A stretch of DNA of 36,833 nt from the NCBI GenBank assembly GCA_005240145.1, contig SBAS01000013.1:1-36833 (forward strand), read 5' to 3'. Position 1 is the first letter of the stretch. Each line of letters starts with the position of its first letter. The translations under genes were made by a program, and so were the position numbers. Shown one piece after another: positions 1-10,395 of this stretch. A model generated the notes under the pieces. The model had not been told where the DNA came from, made no database searches, and saw nothing but the letters and a program-made list of their open reading frames with translations. Origin of the DNA: Nitrosomonadales bacterium. GTDB taxonomy: Bacteria > Pseudomonadota > Gammaproteobacteria > Burkholderiales > SG8-39.

Positions 1-39
1 GATCAGCGCGTCCACCGCGCGCCCGCCGTGAAGCACTGA
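1..39 (+). CDS. C-terminal end of an upstream gene (possibly Lon protease), partial
   Basis: Frame 1 is open from the window edge and ends in TGA at 37-39, giving a 12-residue tail ending AVKH. It stops 6 nt before the HU start codon. In many betaproteobacteria lon lies directly upstream of this HU gene, so the tail may be the end of Lon, but 12 residues cannot prove it. The alternative is untranslated leader of the HU gene. Confidence 0.3.
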   Translation, partial: DQRVHRAPAVKH

Positions 40-45
40 GCGGCC

Positions 46-318
46 ATGAACAAGGCCGACATGATCGAGCAGATCGCGCAGGCGGCGGAGGTGTCGAAAT
101 CGGCCGCCGAGCGCGCGGTGGACGCGCTGATCGGCGCGGTCAAGTCGAGCCTGAAGAAGGGCGACATGGTCACGCTGGTGGGCTTCGGCACGTTTTACGT
201 CAGCAAGCGACAGGCCCGCGCGGGGCGCAATCCGCGCACCGGCGAAGCCCTCAAGATCGCCGCGGCGAAAGTGCCCAAATTCCGTGCTGGCAAGGCCCTC
301 AAGGACGCGATAAACTAG
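46..318 (+). CDS. hupB: DNA-binding protein HU-beta
   Basis: This 90-residue protein has the normal HU length and fold signature. The N-terminus [20 protein letters not shown] forms the helical dimerisation part, followed by [21 protein letters not shown], the start of the DNA-bending beta arm, and a Lys-rich C-terminus ([16 protein letters not shown]). HU is a nucleoid-associated protein that bends and compacts DNA without sequence specificity. ATG 46 is chosen over ATG 61 because MNK is the canonical family start. No strong Shine-Dalgarno sequence is visible. The order HU, tRNA-Val, tRNA-Asp, ppiD is a common betaproteobacterial arrangement. Confidence 0.96.
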   Translation: MNKADMIEQIAQAAEVSKSAAERAVDALIGAVKSSLKKGDMVTLVGFGTFYVSKRQARAGRNPRTGEALKIAAAKVPKFRAGKALKDAIN

Positions 319-352
319 CGCCCCTTTTTTACTGGGGCGACAAGCCTGTCGC
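319..352 (+). other. two hairpins between hupB and tRNA-Val
   Basis: CGCCCC at 319-324 can pair with GGGGCG at 334-339 across a T-rich loop. The alternative GCGACA (337-342), loop AGCC, TGTCGC (347-352) is a perfect 6-bp stem ending 2 nt before the tRNA. The two stems share bases 337-339 and exclude each other in full form. Neither is followed by a T run, so they are not classical terminators. A role in processing the tRNA leader is possible. Confidence 0.4.
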
Positions 353-354
353 GG

Positions 355-430
355 GGGTGCTTAGCTCAGCTGGTAGAGCGTCGCTCTTACACGGCGAATG
401 TCGGCGGTTCGATCCCGTCAGCACCCACCA
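355..430 (+). tRNA. tRNA-Val (anticodon TAC)
   Basis: A 76-nt cloverleaf with encoded CCA. The acceptor stem pairs GGGTGCT (355-361) with AGCACCC (420-426), the discriminator is A, and CCA occupies 428-430. The D arm contains AGCTCAGCTGGTAGAGC. The anticodon stem TCGCT/GGCGA encloses loop CTTACAC, giving anticodon UAC for GUN valine codons. The T arm carries GGTTCGATCC. Confidence 0.97.
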
Positions 431-433
431 AAA

Positions 434-473
434 GAACGACGCTGCGCCCCGATGAAGCCGGGGCGCTACGTTC
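434..473 (+). other. long hairpin between the two tRNAs
   Basis: GCGCCCCG (444-451) and CGGGGCGC (459-466) form a perfect 8-bp stem with a 7-nt loop. An outer stem GAACG (434-438) with CGTTC (469-473) extends it across a small internal loop. There is no following T run. It sits between two tRNAs that are probably co-transcribed, so it is more likely a processing or stability element than a terminator. Confidence 0.5.
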
Positions 474-495
474 AGAAAGAGCAACTTAGCAGCAT

Positions 496-572
496 GGAGC
501 GGTAGTTCAGTTGGTTAGAATACCGGCCTGTCACGCCGGGGGTCGCGGGTTCGAGTCCCGTCCGCTCCGCCA
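496..572 (+). tRNA. tRNA-Asp (anticodon GTC)
   Basis: A 77-nt cloverleaf with encoded CCA. The acceptor stem pairs GGAGCGG (496-502) with CCGCTCC (562-568), the discriminator is G, and CCA is at 570-572. The anticodon stem CCGGC/GCCGG encloses CTGTCAC, giving anticodon GUC. The T arm contains GGTTCGAGTCC. It ends about 20 nt before ppiD. Confidence 0.97.
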
Positions 573-593
573 ACTCTTTTCTCCTGGGTATTG

Positions 594-2456
594 ATGTTCG
601 ATTTAGTCGCCAAGCACAAGCGCATCCTCCAGGTCGTCCTCGCGCTGACGGTCGTCCCGTTCGCTTTCTTCGGACTGGAGTCCTACACCCGCAGCGTCGG
701 CGGCGCGCAGGATGTCGCCACCATAGACGGGGCGGCGATCACGTCGCGGGAATATGCGGACGAGCTGCGCCGCCAGCAGGACCGGCTGCGCGAAGTGCTG
801 GGCCGCGGCGCGGACGTGGCGGCGCTCGATACGCCGGAGCTGCGCCTCGCGATCCTCGAGTCCATGATCGCGCAGCGCCTCGTCGTGATGGAGGTGGTGA
901 GGTCGCGCCTCGTGCTCTCCAAGGAAGATGTGGTCGCGAGCATCCTCGCCACGCCGGAGTTCCAGGAAGGCGGGAAATTCTCCAGCGAGCGTTACATGAC
1001 CTACCTCAGGTCGCGCGGCATGTCGGACGAGGGCAACGTCTCGCGGCTGCGGGTGGAAATGCCCGGCGGTCGCCTTGCCGGCGCGATCAGCGGCTCGGCA
1101 TTCCAGCCGCGCGCGGTCGTCGAAAGGCTTATCGCTCTGCAGACCGAGAAACGCGAGGTGGCCGAGGCCTTCATCGGCGCCGACCAGTACCTCGGCCGCG
1201 TCAAGCTGGATGACGCCAGGATCAAGGCCTACTACGACGCCAACCTCGCGGAGTTCAAAGTCCCCGAGCGCGTGCGCGCCGAGTACCTCGTGCTTTCTGC
1301 CGAGGAACTGGGCCGCAGCGAGACGGCGACCGACGCGGAGCTGAAGGAAGCGTTCGACCGGCAGGCCGGTCAGCTGGGCGTGGCCGAGCAGCGGCGCGCG
1401 AGCCACATCCTGGTGGCGACGAAGGCGGAAGCGGAGAAAATCACCGCCGAGGCGCGCAAGGCGCCGCAGCGCTTTGCCGAGCTGGCGAAGAAGCACTCGC
1501 AGGATCCGGGTTCGGCGGACAAGGGCGGCGACCTGGGCATGAACGCAAAGGGCGCGCTTGCGGCGCAGAGCCTGGAAGATGTGATTTTCAGCTTGAAGAG
1601 CGGCGAGATCAGCGATCCGGTGCAAACGGAATTCGGCTTTCACGTGTTGCGCGTGACCGCGGTGCAGGCTGGCAAGAGCGCATCCTTCGAGGAGCTGAAG
1701 AAGGGTCTCGCCGCCGAGATCGCGAAACAGAAGGGGGCGACGAAGTTCACGCAGATCGCCGATGCCTTCAACAACCTCGTCTACGAGCAATCGGACAGCC
1801 TGAAGCCCGCCGCCGAGCGCTACAAGCTGAAACTCGCGCAGTCTGCCTGGATCGCGCGCGCGCCTTCGCCCGAGCAGGGCCTGCTCGGGCACCCCAAGCT
1901 GCTCGGCGCGCTGTTTTCGCCGGAATCGATCCAGCAGCGCCGCAACACCGACGCAATGGAAGTCGCGCCGGGCGTGCTCGTGGCCGCGCGCGTCGCCGAG
2001 CACCAGGCCGAGACGCAGCGGCCGCTGGAGCAGGTCAGGGGCGAAGTCGAGCGCAGGCTCGCGCTGCGCGAGGCGGCGGCCCTGGCGCACAAGGAAGGCG
2101 CCGAGAAGCTCGCGCTGCTTGCCAAGGGAGGCGACGCGGGACTGAAGTGGAGCGCGCCCAGGACCGTATCGCGGGTGGATGCGCAGGGAATGCCGGCCCC
2201 GGCGCTGCGCAAGGTCATGATGACGGATGCTGCCACGCTGCCGGCGCACGCCGGGGTGGAAGCGGGCGACCAGGGCTACGCCATTTACCGCGTCTCCAAG
2301 GTCATCGCAGGGGAGTCAAAGGCGCTTGCTCCCGGCTCCGAGGGACTTGCGATGCTCGATCGCCAGGTGGGCGGTGAACAGGTCGAGGCCTACATCGCGA
2401 GCTTGCGCGCGCGGGCCAAAATCGAGATCAACCGGGGGAATCTGGAGAAGAAGTAG
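594..2456 (+). CDS. ppiD: peptidyl-prolyl cis-trans isomerase PpiD (SurA-like periplasmic folding factor)
   Basis: About 620 residues, the usual PpiD length. The order is a short cytoplasmic N-terminus (MFDLVAKHKR), one membrane anchor at about residues 13-31 (LQVVLALTVVPFAFFGLE), a SurA-N-like chaperone region, and a parvulin domain at roughly 265-360 that begins RRASHILV and ends GFHVLRV. PpiD assists folding of proteins emerging from the Sec translocon. ATG 594 is preferred over the TTG immediately before it because MFD-KHKR is the family start. The last 29 bases overlap the convergent fabI gene. Confidence 0.93.
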   Translation: MFDLVAKHKRILQVVLALTVVPFAFFGLESYTRSVGGAQDVATIDGAAITSREYADELRRQQDRLREVLGRGADVAALDTPELRLAILESMIAQRLVVMEVVRSRLVLSKEDVVASILATPEFQEGGKFSSERYMTYLRSRGMSDEGNVSRLRVEMPGGRLAGAISGSAFQPRAVVERLIALQTEKREVAEAFIGADQYLGRVKLDDARIKAYYDANLAEFKVPERVRAEYLVLSAEELGRSETATDAELKEAFDRQAGQLGVAEQRRASHILVATKAEAEKITAEARKAPQRFAELAKKHSQDPGSADKGGDLGMNAKGALAAQSLEDVIFSLKSGEISDPVQTEFGFHVLRVTAVQAGKSASFEELKKGLAAEIAKQKGATKFTQIADAFNNLVYEQSDSLKPAAERYKLKLAQSAWIARAPSPEQGLLGHPKLLGALFSPESIQQRRNTDAMEVAPGVLVAARVAEHQAETQRPLEQVRGEVERRLALREAAALAHKEGAEKLALLAKGGDAGLKWSAPRTVSRVDAQGMPAPALRKVMMTDAATLPAHAGVEAGDQGYAIYRVSKVIAGESKALAPGSEGLAMLDRQVGGEQVEAYIASLRARAKIEINRGNLEKK

Positions 2457-3246
2457 GTCCAGGTCCTGCAATCCCGCCAACGACGCGGCTGAAGCCGCCG
2501 TCGACCATCATGATTTCCCCGGTAATTCCCGCCGCCAGGTCAGAGAGCAGGAATACCGCCGCATCGCCGACCTGGTCGATCGTGACGTTGCGGCGCAGCG
2601 GTGCATTGTCCTCGACAAATTTCAGGATCCTGCTGAAACCCGCGATGCCCGAGGCGGCAAGCGTCTTGATCGGTCCGGCCGATATCGCGTTGACGCGGAT
2701 GCCCATCGGCCCCAGGTTCGCCGCAAGGTAGCGCACCGACGCTTCCAGGCTCGCCTTGGCGAGCCCCATGGTGTTGTAGTGCGGCACCACGCGATCCGAG
2801 CCCAGGTAGGTGAGGGTGAGCAGCGCGCCGTTGCGCCCCTGCATCAGCGGCAGCGCCGCCTTGGCGAGCGCGGGAAAGCTGTACGCCGAGATGTCGTGCG
2901 CCTCGCGAAACGCTTCGCGCGACAAGCCGTCGAGCAGTTCGCCGGAAATCGCCTCGCGCTGGGCGAAGCCGATGGCGTGCACCACGCCGTCGAGCCCGCC
3001 CCAGAGCGCGCGCAGCGACTCGAACAATGCCGCGATCTGTTCGTCGCTCGCGACATCGCAGGGAAAGACGGCGCTGGAACCGAGGTCCGCCGCCAGGCCC
3101 GTGACGCGCTCCTTGAAGCGTTCGCCGACGTAGGTGAAAGCCAGCTCGGCGCCCTCGCGATGCGCTGAACGGGCGATGCCGTAGGCGATCGAGCGGTTGC
3201 TGAGCAAGCCGGTGACGAGGATTTTCTTTCCGGAGAGGAGTGCCAT
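2428..3246 (-). CDS. fabI: enoyl-[acyl-carrier-protein] reductase (NADH) FabI
   Basis: A 272-residue protein that reduces trans-2-enoyl-ACP with NADH in the last step of fatty-acid elongation. It has the divergent SDR glycine motif GLLSNRSIAYGIA near residues 13-25 and the FabI catalytic set Tyr147, Tyr157 and Lys164 (YNTMGLAK is the Y-x6-K signature). The start MALLSGKKILVTG at 3246 is canonical, so a longer upstream reading is rejected. About 15 residues extend past the usual end GGFS. Only 21 bp separate its ATG from the divergent ABC receptor, and no usable Shine-Dalgarno is present. Its 3' end overlaps ppiD. Confidence 0.95.
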   Translation of the reverse strand: MALLSGKKILVTGLLSNRSIAYGIARSAHREGAELAFTYVGERFKERVTGLAADLGSSAVFPCDVASDEQIAALFESLRALWGGLDGVVHAIGFAQREAISGELLDGLSREAFREAHDISAYSFPALAKAALPLMQGRNGALLTLTYLGSDRVVPHYNTMGLAKASLEASVRYLAANLGPMGIRVNAISAGPIKTLAASGIAGFSRILKFVEDNAPLRRNVTIDQVGDAAVFLLSDLAAGITGEIMMVDGGFSRVVGGIAGPGPTSSPDSPG

Positions 3247-3252
3247 CAGGGC

Positions 3253-3260
3253 ATTATACT
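3253..3260. promoter_or_regulatory. overlapping divergent -10 elements of fabI and the ABC receptor gene
   Basis: The 8 bp ATTATACT read TATACT rightward (3255-3260) and TATAAT leftward (3258-3253). The rightward ATG is 7 nt beyond its box and the leftward ATG 6 nt beyond its own. Starts at the usual distance would place +1 at or next to both ATGs, predicting leaderless transcripts. No good -35 hexamer is seen on either side, so activity is inferred. Confidence 0.5.
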
Positions 3261-3267
3261 TTCCACC

Positions 3268-5379
3268 ATGCGAATGCTGCCGATCGCGCAGTTGGCTCTG
3301 ACGCTGCTGCTGGCTGGATGCGGACAAGTCTGGAACGACCCTTATCCGGCCGCGGACCGGGGCAAGAACGTTCTGTATTCCGTCTTTGCCGATCGTCCCA
3401 AGCACCTCGATCCCGCGCAATCCTACGCGACGGACGAGTCGCAATTCACCATGCAGATCTACGAGCCGCCGCTGCAGTACCACTACCTCAAGCGTCCGTA
3501 CGAACTGATTCCCGGCACGGCGCTGGAGGTGCCGCAGCCCAAGGTCGTCGAAAAGGGAGGCGCCGTCTTCAGCGTCTACGAGATCCGTATCCGGCCCGGC
3601 ATCATGTTCCAACCGCATCCGGCTTTTGTGGAGGGGAGCTTTGATTTAGGAAAAGAAAGAATAGAAAAACTTGTAACCCCTTACCAGCTGCCCCTGGGCA
3701 CGCGGGAGCTGACGGCCGACGACTACATCTACCAGATCAAGCGCCTCGCGCATCCGCAGCTGCACGTGCCGATCTTCGGGCTGATGTCGGAATACATCCT
3801 CGGCCTGAAGGAATACGCGGCGGCGCTGAAGAATGCGCGCAAACCCGGCGAGTGGCTGGATCTGCGCCAGCACAAGCTGGAAGGGGTGGAGCGCGTAGAC
3901 GCACATACCTACCGCGTCACACTCAAGGGCCGCTATCCCCAGTTCGCCTACTGGCTGGCGATGCACTTCTTCTCACCCATGCCATGGGAGGCGGAGAAGT
4001 TTTTCGCTCAAGCAGGCATGGCGGAGAAGAATTTCACCATCGACTGGTGGCCATTGGGCACCGGTGCATTCATGCTGACCGAGAACGACCCGAACTCCCG
4101 CATGGTGCTGGAGCGCAACCCGAACTATCGCGGCGTGCCGTATCCGTCGGAGGGCGAGCCGGGGGACGAGAAGGCCGGCCTGCTCGCCGACGCGGGCAAG
4201 CCCATGCCGTTCATCGACAGGGCGGTATATACGCGGGAGCGCGAAGCGATTCCGCTGTGGAACAAGTTCCTCCAGGGCTATTACGACAGCTCGGGCATCG
4301 GTTCGGACAACTTTGACCAGGCGGTGCGCATCACGGCCGAAGGCGACGCCGGCCTGACTGCGGAGATGGAAGCGCGCGGTATCCGCATGGATACGTCGAT
4401 CGAGCCAACCGTGTTCTACCTCGGCGCCAACTGGCTCGACCCGGTGATCGGCGGATCGCAGGGCGCAGAGGCGGCCGAGCGCGCCCGCAAGCTGCGGCAG
4501 GCCATCGGCATCGCCGTGGACTGGGAGGAGTACCTTTCGGTGTTCGCGAATGGCCGTGGTGTGCCGTCGCACAGCCCGCTCGCGCCAGGCATTTTCGGCT
4601 TCCGGGAGGGTAAGGAGGGCATGAACCCGGTCACCCACGAATGGCAGGACGGCAAGGCGGTGCGCCGTCCGATCGAGGCCGCGCGGAAGCTCCTCGCCGA
4701 GGCCGGCTATCCGGAAGGGCGCGATGCCAAGACGGGGCAGCCGCTGGTGCTCTACCTCGACACCACCTCGCGCGGGCCAGGGGACAAGGCCTTCATCGAT
4801 TGGTGGCGCAAGCAGTTCGCCAAGCTTTCCATCCAGTTCGAGCCGCGCCAGACGGATTGGAACCGGTTCCAGGAAAAGCTGCGCAAGGGCAGCACCCAGC
4901 TTTTCATCGTCGGCTGGCGTGCCGACTACCCCGATCCGGAGAACTTCATGTTCCTGCTCAACGGCGCGCAGGCGCGGGTCAAGAGCGGCGGCGAGAATGC
5001 GAGCAACTACAGCAATCCTGAGTACGACGCGCTGTTCGCAAAGATGCGGCACATGCCGAATTCTCCCGAGCGCCAGGAAGTTATCGACCGCATGGTGGAG
5101 ACCTTCCGCCGCGATGCGCCCTGGATCGGAGGCTTTCATCGCAAGTCCTTCGGCCTCTATCACGGCTGGCTCGGTAATCTGAAGCCGAATGAGATGGCGG
5201 ACAACAAGCTGCGCTACTACCGCATCGACCCGGCCGGGCGCGCCGCCGCCCGGCAGGAATGGAACCGGCCCATCGTCTGGCCCGCGATCCTGATCGTGCT
5301 GGCCATCATCGCCGGCACAATCCCGGCAATCCGCAGCTATCGGAGGCGCGAGCGCATGGCTGCGAGGCTGGCGGCCTAG
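3268..5379 (+). CDS. ABC transporter substrate-binding lipoprotein, oligopeptide type (SBP family 5), with C-terminal membrane helix
   Basis: A 703-residue extracellular receptor of the oligopeptide-binding family, YejA/OppA-like. It has a short signal peptide with lipobox LLAGC (Cys18), then family features such as LYSVFADRPKHLDPAQSY, followed by the two-lobed binding domain to about residue 650. Unusually, the C-terminus has a hydrophobic helix near 668-690 (PAILIVLAIIAGTIPAI) followed by RRRER, so it may be fixed to the membrane at both ends. It is first in a four-gene importer operon; permease 1 begins 1 nt after its stop. An AT-rich rare-codon patch covers 3640-3684. Ligand is unknown; peptides are the family default. 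Confidence 0.88.
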   Translation: MRMLPIAQLALTLLLAGCGQVWNDPYPAADRGKNVLYSVFADRPKHLDPAQSYATDESQFTMQIYEPPLQYHYLKRPYELIPGTALEVPQPKVVEKGGAVFSVYEIRIRPGIMFQPHPAFVEGSFDLGKERIEKLVTPYQLPLGTRELTADDYIYQIKRLAHPQLHVPIFGLMSEYILGLKEYAAALKNARKPGEWLDLRQHKLEGVERVDAHTYRVTLKGRYPQFAYWLAMHFFSPMPWEAEKFFAQAGMAEKNFTIDWWPLGTGAFMLTENDPNSRMVLERNPNYRGVPYPSEGEPGDEKAGLLADAGKPMPFIDRAVYTREREAIPLWNKFLQGYYDSSGIGSDNFDQAVRITAEGDAGLTAEMEARGIRMDTSIEPTVFYLGANWLDPVIGGSQGAEAAERARKLRQAIGIAVDWEEYLSVFANGRGVPSHSPLAPGIFGFREGKEGMNPVTHEWQDGKAVRRPIEAARKLLAEAGYPEGRDAKTGQPLVLYLDTTSRGPGDKAFIDWWRKQFAKLSIQFEPRQTDWNRFQEKLRKGSTQLFIVGWRADYPDPENFMFLLNGAQARVKSGGENASNYSNPEYDALFAKMRHMPNSPERQEVIDRMVETFRRDAPWIGGFHRKSFGLYHGWLGNLKPNEMADNKLRYYRIDPAGRAAARQEWNRPIVWPAILIVLAIIAGTIPAIRSYRRRERMAARLAA

Positions 5380-5380
5380 G

Positions 5381-6361
5381 ATGCTTACCTACATTGTCCG
5401 TCGCGTGCTATATGCGATCCCGATCCTGATCGGGGTCAATCTCATTACCTTCGCGCTGTTCTTCATCGTCAACACGCCCGAGGACATGGCGCGCATGCAA
5501 CTGGGCGCAAAGCGCGTGACGCCGGAGGCCATCGACAAGTGGAAGGCAGAGCGCGGGTACGACTTGCCGCTGGTCTGGAATCCGACCGAAGAATCCCTTT
5601 ACAACAAGGCAACCAGGACGATTTTCGTGCAGAAGTCGGTGAAGCTGTTCCTCTTCGACTTCGGCTATTCGGAGGACAAGCGTGATATCGCGAACGAGGT
5701 CAAGAGCCGGATGTGGCCGAGCCTCGCGCTCGCGATCCCGGTCTTCATTCTTGGGCTTGTCGTGTGCGTCACGTTTGCGTTGCTGATGGCCTTTTTCCGC
5801 GCCACTTACCTGGACTTCTGGGGCGTGGTGCTGTGCGTGGCGATGATGTCGATCTCGGCGCTGTTCTACATCATCGGCGGGCAGTACCTGTTCTCCAAGG
5901 TCTGGAACCTGGTGCCGATTTCCGGCTACGCGGGCGGCCTGGACGCGGCGAAGTTCATGATCCTGCCGGTGCTGATCGGCGTCGTTGGCGGCATCGGCGG
6001 CAGCTCGCGGTGGTACCGCACGCTGTTCCTGGAGGAGATCGGCAAGGACTACGTGCGCGCTGCGCGAGCCAAGGGACTCGCGGAGTCGGTGGTCATGTTC
6101 CGCCATGTGCTGAGGAATGCCCTGATTCCGATCCTGACCGGCGTGGTGGTGGTGATCCCCTTGCTGTTCCTCGGCAGCCTGCTGACGGAATCGTTCTTCG
6201 GCATACCCGGCCTCGGCAGCTACACCATCGACGCCATCCAGGCGCAGGACTTCGCGGTGGTGCGCTCCATGGTGTTTATCGGCTCGGTGTTCTACATCGT
6301 CGGCCTGATCCTCACCGACATTTCCTACACCCTCGTGGATCCCCGCATCCGGTTCGAATAG
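5381..6361 (+). CDS. ABC transporter permease, YejB/OppB-like
   Basis: A 326-residue inner-membrane protein. The N-terminal helix MLTYIVRRVLYAIPILIGVN is typical of OppB/DppB/YejB permeases. The cytoplasmic EAA loop that docks the ATPase is visible at about residues 220-250 (DYVRAARAKGLAESVV). About six hydrophobic segments follow the usual layout, with an extended periplasmic stretch after the first helix. It lies between the receptor and the second permease with 0-1 nt gaps, so the proteins are almost certainly co-produced. With the 449-residue permease it should form the membrane channel. Confidence 0.92.
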   Translation: MLTYIVRRVLYAIPILIGVNLITFALFFIVNTPEDMARMQLGAKRVTPEAIDKWKAERGYDLPLVWNPTEESLYNKATRTIFVQKSVKLFLFDFGYSEDKRDIANEVKSRMWPSLALAIPVFILGLVVCVTFALLMAFFRATYLDFWGVVLCVAMMSISALFYIIGGQYLFSKVWNLVPISGYAGGLDAAKFMILPVLIGVVGGIGGSSRWYRTLFLEEIGKDYVRAARAKGLAESVVMFRHVLRNALIPILTGVVVVIPLLFLGSLLTESFFGIPGLGSYTIDAIQAQDFAVVRSMVFIGSVFYIVGLILTDISYTLVDPRIRFE

Positions 6362-7707
6362 ATGCCTTACCTGCTGCCTTCCGATGTTCTGGTCTGGCTG
6401 CTGGTGGCGGCCGTCGCGGCCTATGGATGGTATTGCCACAGGTATGCGCACCTGTCGGTGCCCTGGGCGCGTGTCTTCCGCAGTCCGGCAGCGGTGGCAT
6501 CCGCGGTGGTGCTGAGCGCCTACCTGGCGATCGGCCTGCTGGACTCGCTGCATTTCAGGCCGGCGCTGCCGGCGAAGCCCGGCGCCACGGAGAAAGCCTA
6601 TTCGACCGAAGTGCTGTCGATGCTCGACCTGGGCCTCGCGCAACTGCGGGGCCGCGCCGAGAAGACTTATTCCGCGCCGCTTGCGACGCGCTCCTACGCC
6701 AAGGAACAGGTGGAACTGCCCGGCGGCAAGCAGGCACGGGACTTTCCGCGCCTGCGTTTCGGCGGCGCGCAGCTGCAGGACGAGGCCGACTGGGCGGAGG
6801 ACGTGGCGCGGCGCGTGCTGGCTGGGTTCGCCGTCGCGGCGCTGGCATTCGCGGCATTTGCCTTTCTCATTCGCTGGCTGAGGCGCCGGCGGCCGGAGGT
6901 TCCCTGGAACGCCGCACTGGTGGCCGTCGGCGTGCTGTTGTTCCTCGCCGGCCCGGCATTTGCGCTTTCGACGCATTACCACATGCTCGGCACCGACAAG
7001 GTCGGACAGGACGTGTTCTACCTGGCGTTGAAGTCCATCCGCACCAGCCTCGTCATTGGAACCGTGACCACGCTGGTGCTGCTGCCGGTCGGCATCGGCC
7101 TGGGCACCATGGCGGGCTACTTCCGCGGCTGGGTGGATGACCTTATCCAGTACGTCTACACCACGCTCAACTCGATTCCCGGCGTGCTGTTGATCGCGGC
7201 CGCGGTGCTGATGATGCAGGTCGTGATCGAGCGCAATGCGGAGTGGTTCAGCCTCGCGGCGCAGCGCGCCGACGTGCGTCTGCTGGTGCTCTGCGCGATT
7301 CTCGGGTTCACGAGCTGGACCGGCCTGGCGCGCCTGCTGCGCGGTGAAACGCTGAAGCTGTCGCAGCTCGAGTACATCCAGGCCGCGCATGCCTTCGGCG
7401 TACGCGATTCGCACATCCTGGCGCGCCACATCCTGCCGAATGTCTCTCACATCGTGATCATCGCCATGGTCATGGATTTTTCCGGCCTGGTGCTGGCCGA
7501 GGCGGTGTTGTCCTACGTCGGCGTCGGCGTGGACCCGTCTACCAATAGCTTCGGCACCATGATCAACGCGGCGCGCATGGAGATGTCGCGCGAGCCGGTC
7601 GTATGGTGGGCGCTCGCCACAGCGTTCACCTTCATGCTCGCCCTGGTCCTGGCGGCCAACTTGTTCGCCGACGCGGTGCGCGACGGCTTTGATCCCAGGG
7701 TGCGGAT

Positions 7708-7711
<4 letters not shown>
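6362..7711 (+). CDS. ABC transporter permease, YejE/OppC-like, enlarged N-terminus
   Basis: The second permease, 449 residues, is longer than typical OppC-type subunits (about 300). The extra part is N-terminal: two hydrophobic segments (about 10-25 and 40-60), a soluble stretch, and another membrane segment near 150-170. It precedes the conserved core that begins near HYHMLGTDKVGQDVFY, a family signature. The EAA loop is near 337-365 (YIQAAHAFGVRDSHILARH). Its ATG directly follows the previous stop, and its TGA overlaps the GTG start of the ATPase gene, suggesting translational coupling. Confidence 0.9.
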
Positions 7712-9777
<2,066 letters not shown>

Positions 9778-10301
9778 TTCAGGTCGCTTGGCACCGGCAG
9801 CAGTCCGCTGCGCAGCAGTTGACCCAGCTGGGTCTGGTCTGCGTCGGAAAGAGCGCCGATTTCCTTCTTGAACTCCGCCGCCAGGCGTTCCTTGTCGCGT
9901 GCGGATAGCTGCGCCAGCTTGAGCTGGGCGGCGCGTACGGTGAGCGCCTTTTCGGCGAAGTACTGGATCATGGTGCCGCGCACCGCCGCGTTTTTCGGGT
10001 CCATCAGCGCCTCGTGCAGGGAGTCGAAGATCTCCTTGCGCTGCGCCTCGCTCAGGTAGATGAAGCTGTCGTCGATCAGGCGCCGCAGATGCCCGGGTTC
10101 GACCCCGGTTCCGGGATAGTCGCGCGAGGGTTCGGGCACGATCGCGGGAGCGGGGGCGGCACGCATCCGGGCGGCGTGCGCCTGGACCATTTCGCGCGCG
10201 GCACTGAGCAGGAACATGAGGATCGGGTCGGCCGCGGCAGGCGTGACGACGCCTGCAAAAAGCAGAGTGAATAGGACACCCCTGCGCAGGTACCGGCCCA
10301 T

Positions 10302-10395
10302 GGGGGGCTCAATTCTAGGCAACCCAAGGCGCGTTGGTTGCCGCGCAGCAGCAATATTAAATATGTAACTTCAAGTATATAATATAACTACTTGA
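10302..10395 (-). promoter_or_regulatory. AT-rich spacer after mltD with inverted repeat
   Basis: About 70 bp of this spacer is strikingly AT-rich compared with its surroundings. It contains CAAGTA (10372-10377) and TACTTG (10389-10394), a perfect 6-bp inverted repeat around an all-but-one A/T loop, starting 2 bp after the mltD stop. It could be a weak terminator for mltD or hold a promoter for the secreted protein, since several TATA-like hexamers occur. No single -35/-10 pair is convincing. Confidence 0.35.

Noticed and set aside
319-339. Rho-independent terminator after hupB
   Set aside because: The T run is in the hairpin loop, not after the stem.
603-2249. 548-residue open frame opposite ppiD
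   Set aside because: Arg/His-rich translation with no motifs, fully opposite a clear PpiD gene; such frames are normal in GC-rich DNA.
5408-7450. 680-residue open frame opposite the permeases
   Set aside because: His/Gln/Arg-rich low-complexity translation, antisense to two well-supported permease genes.
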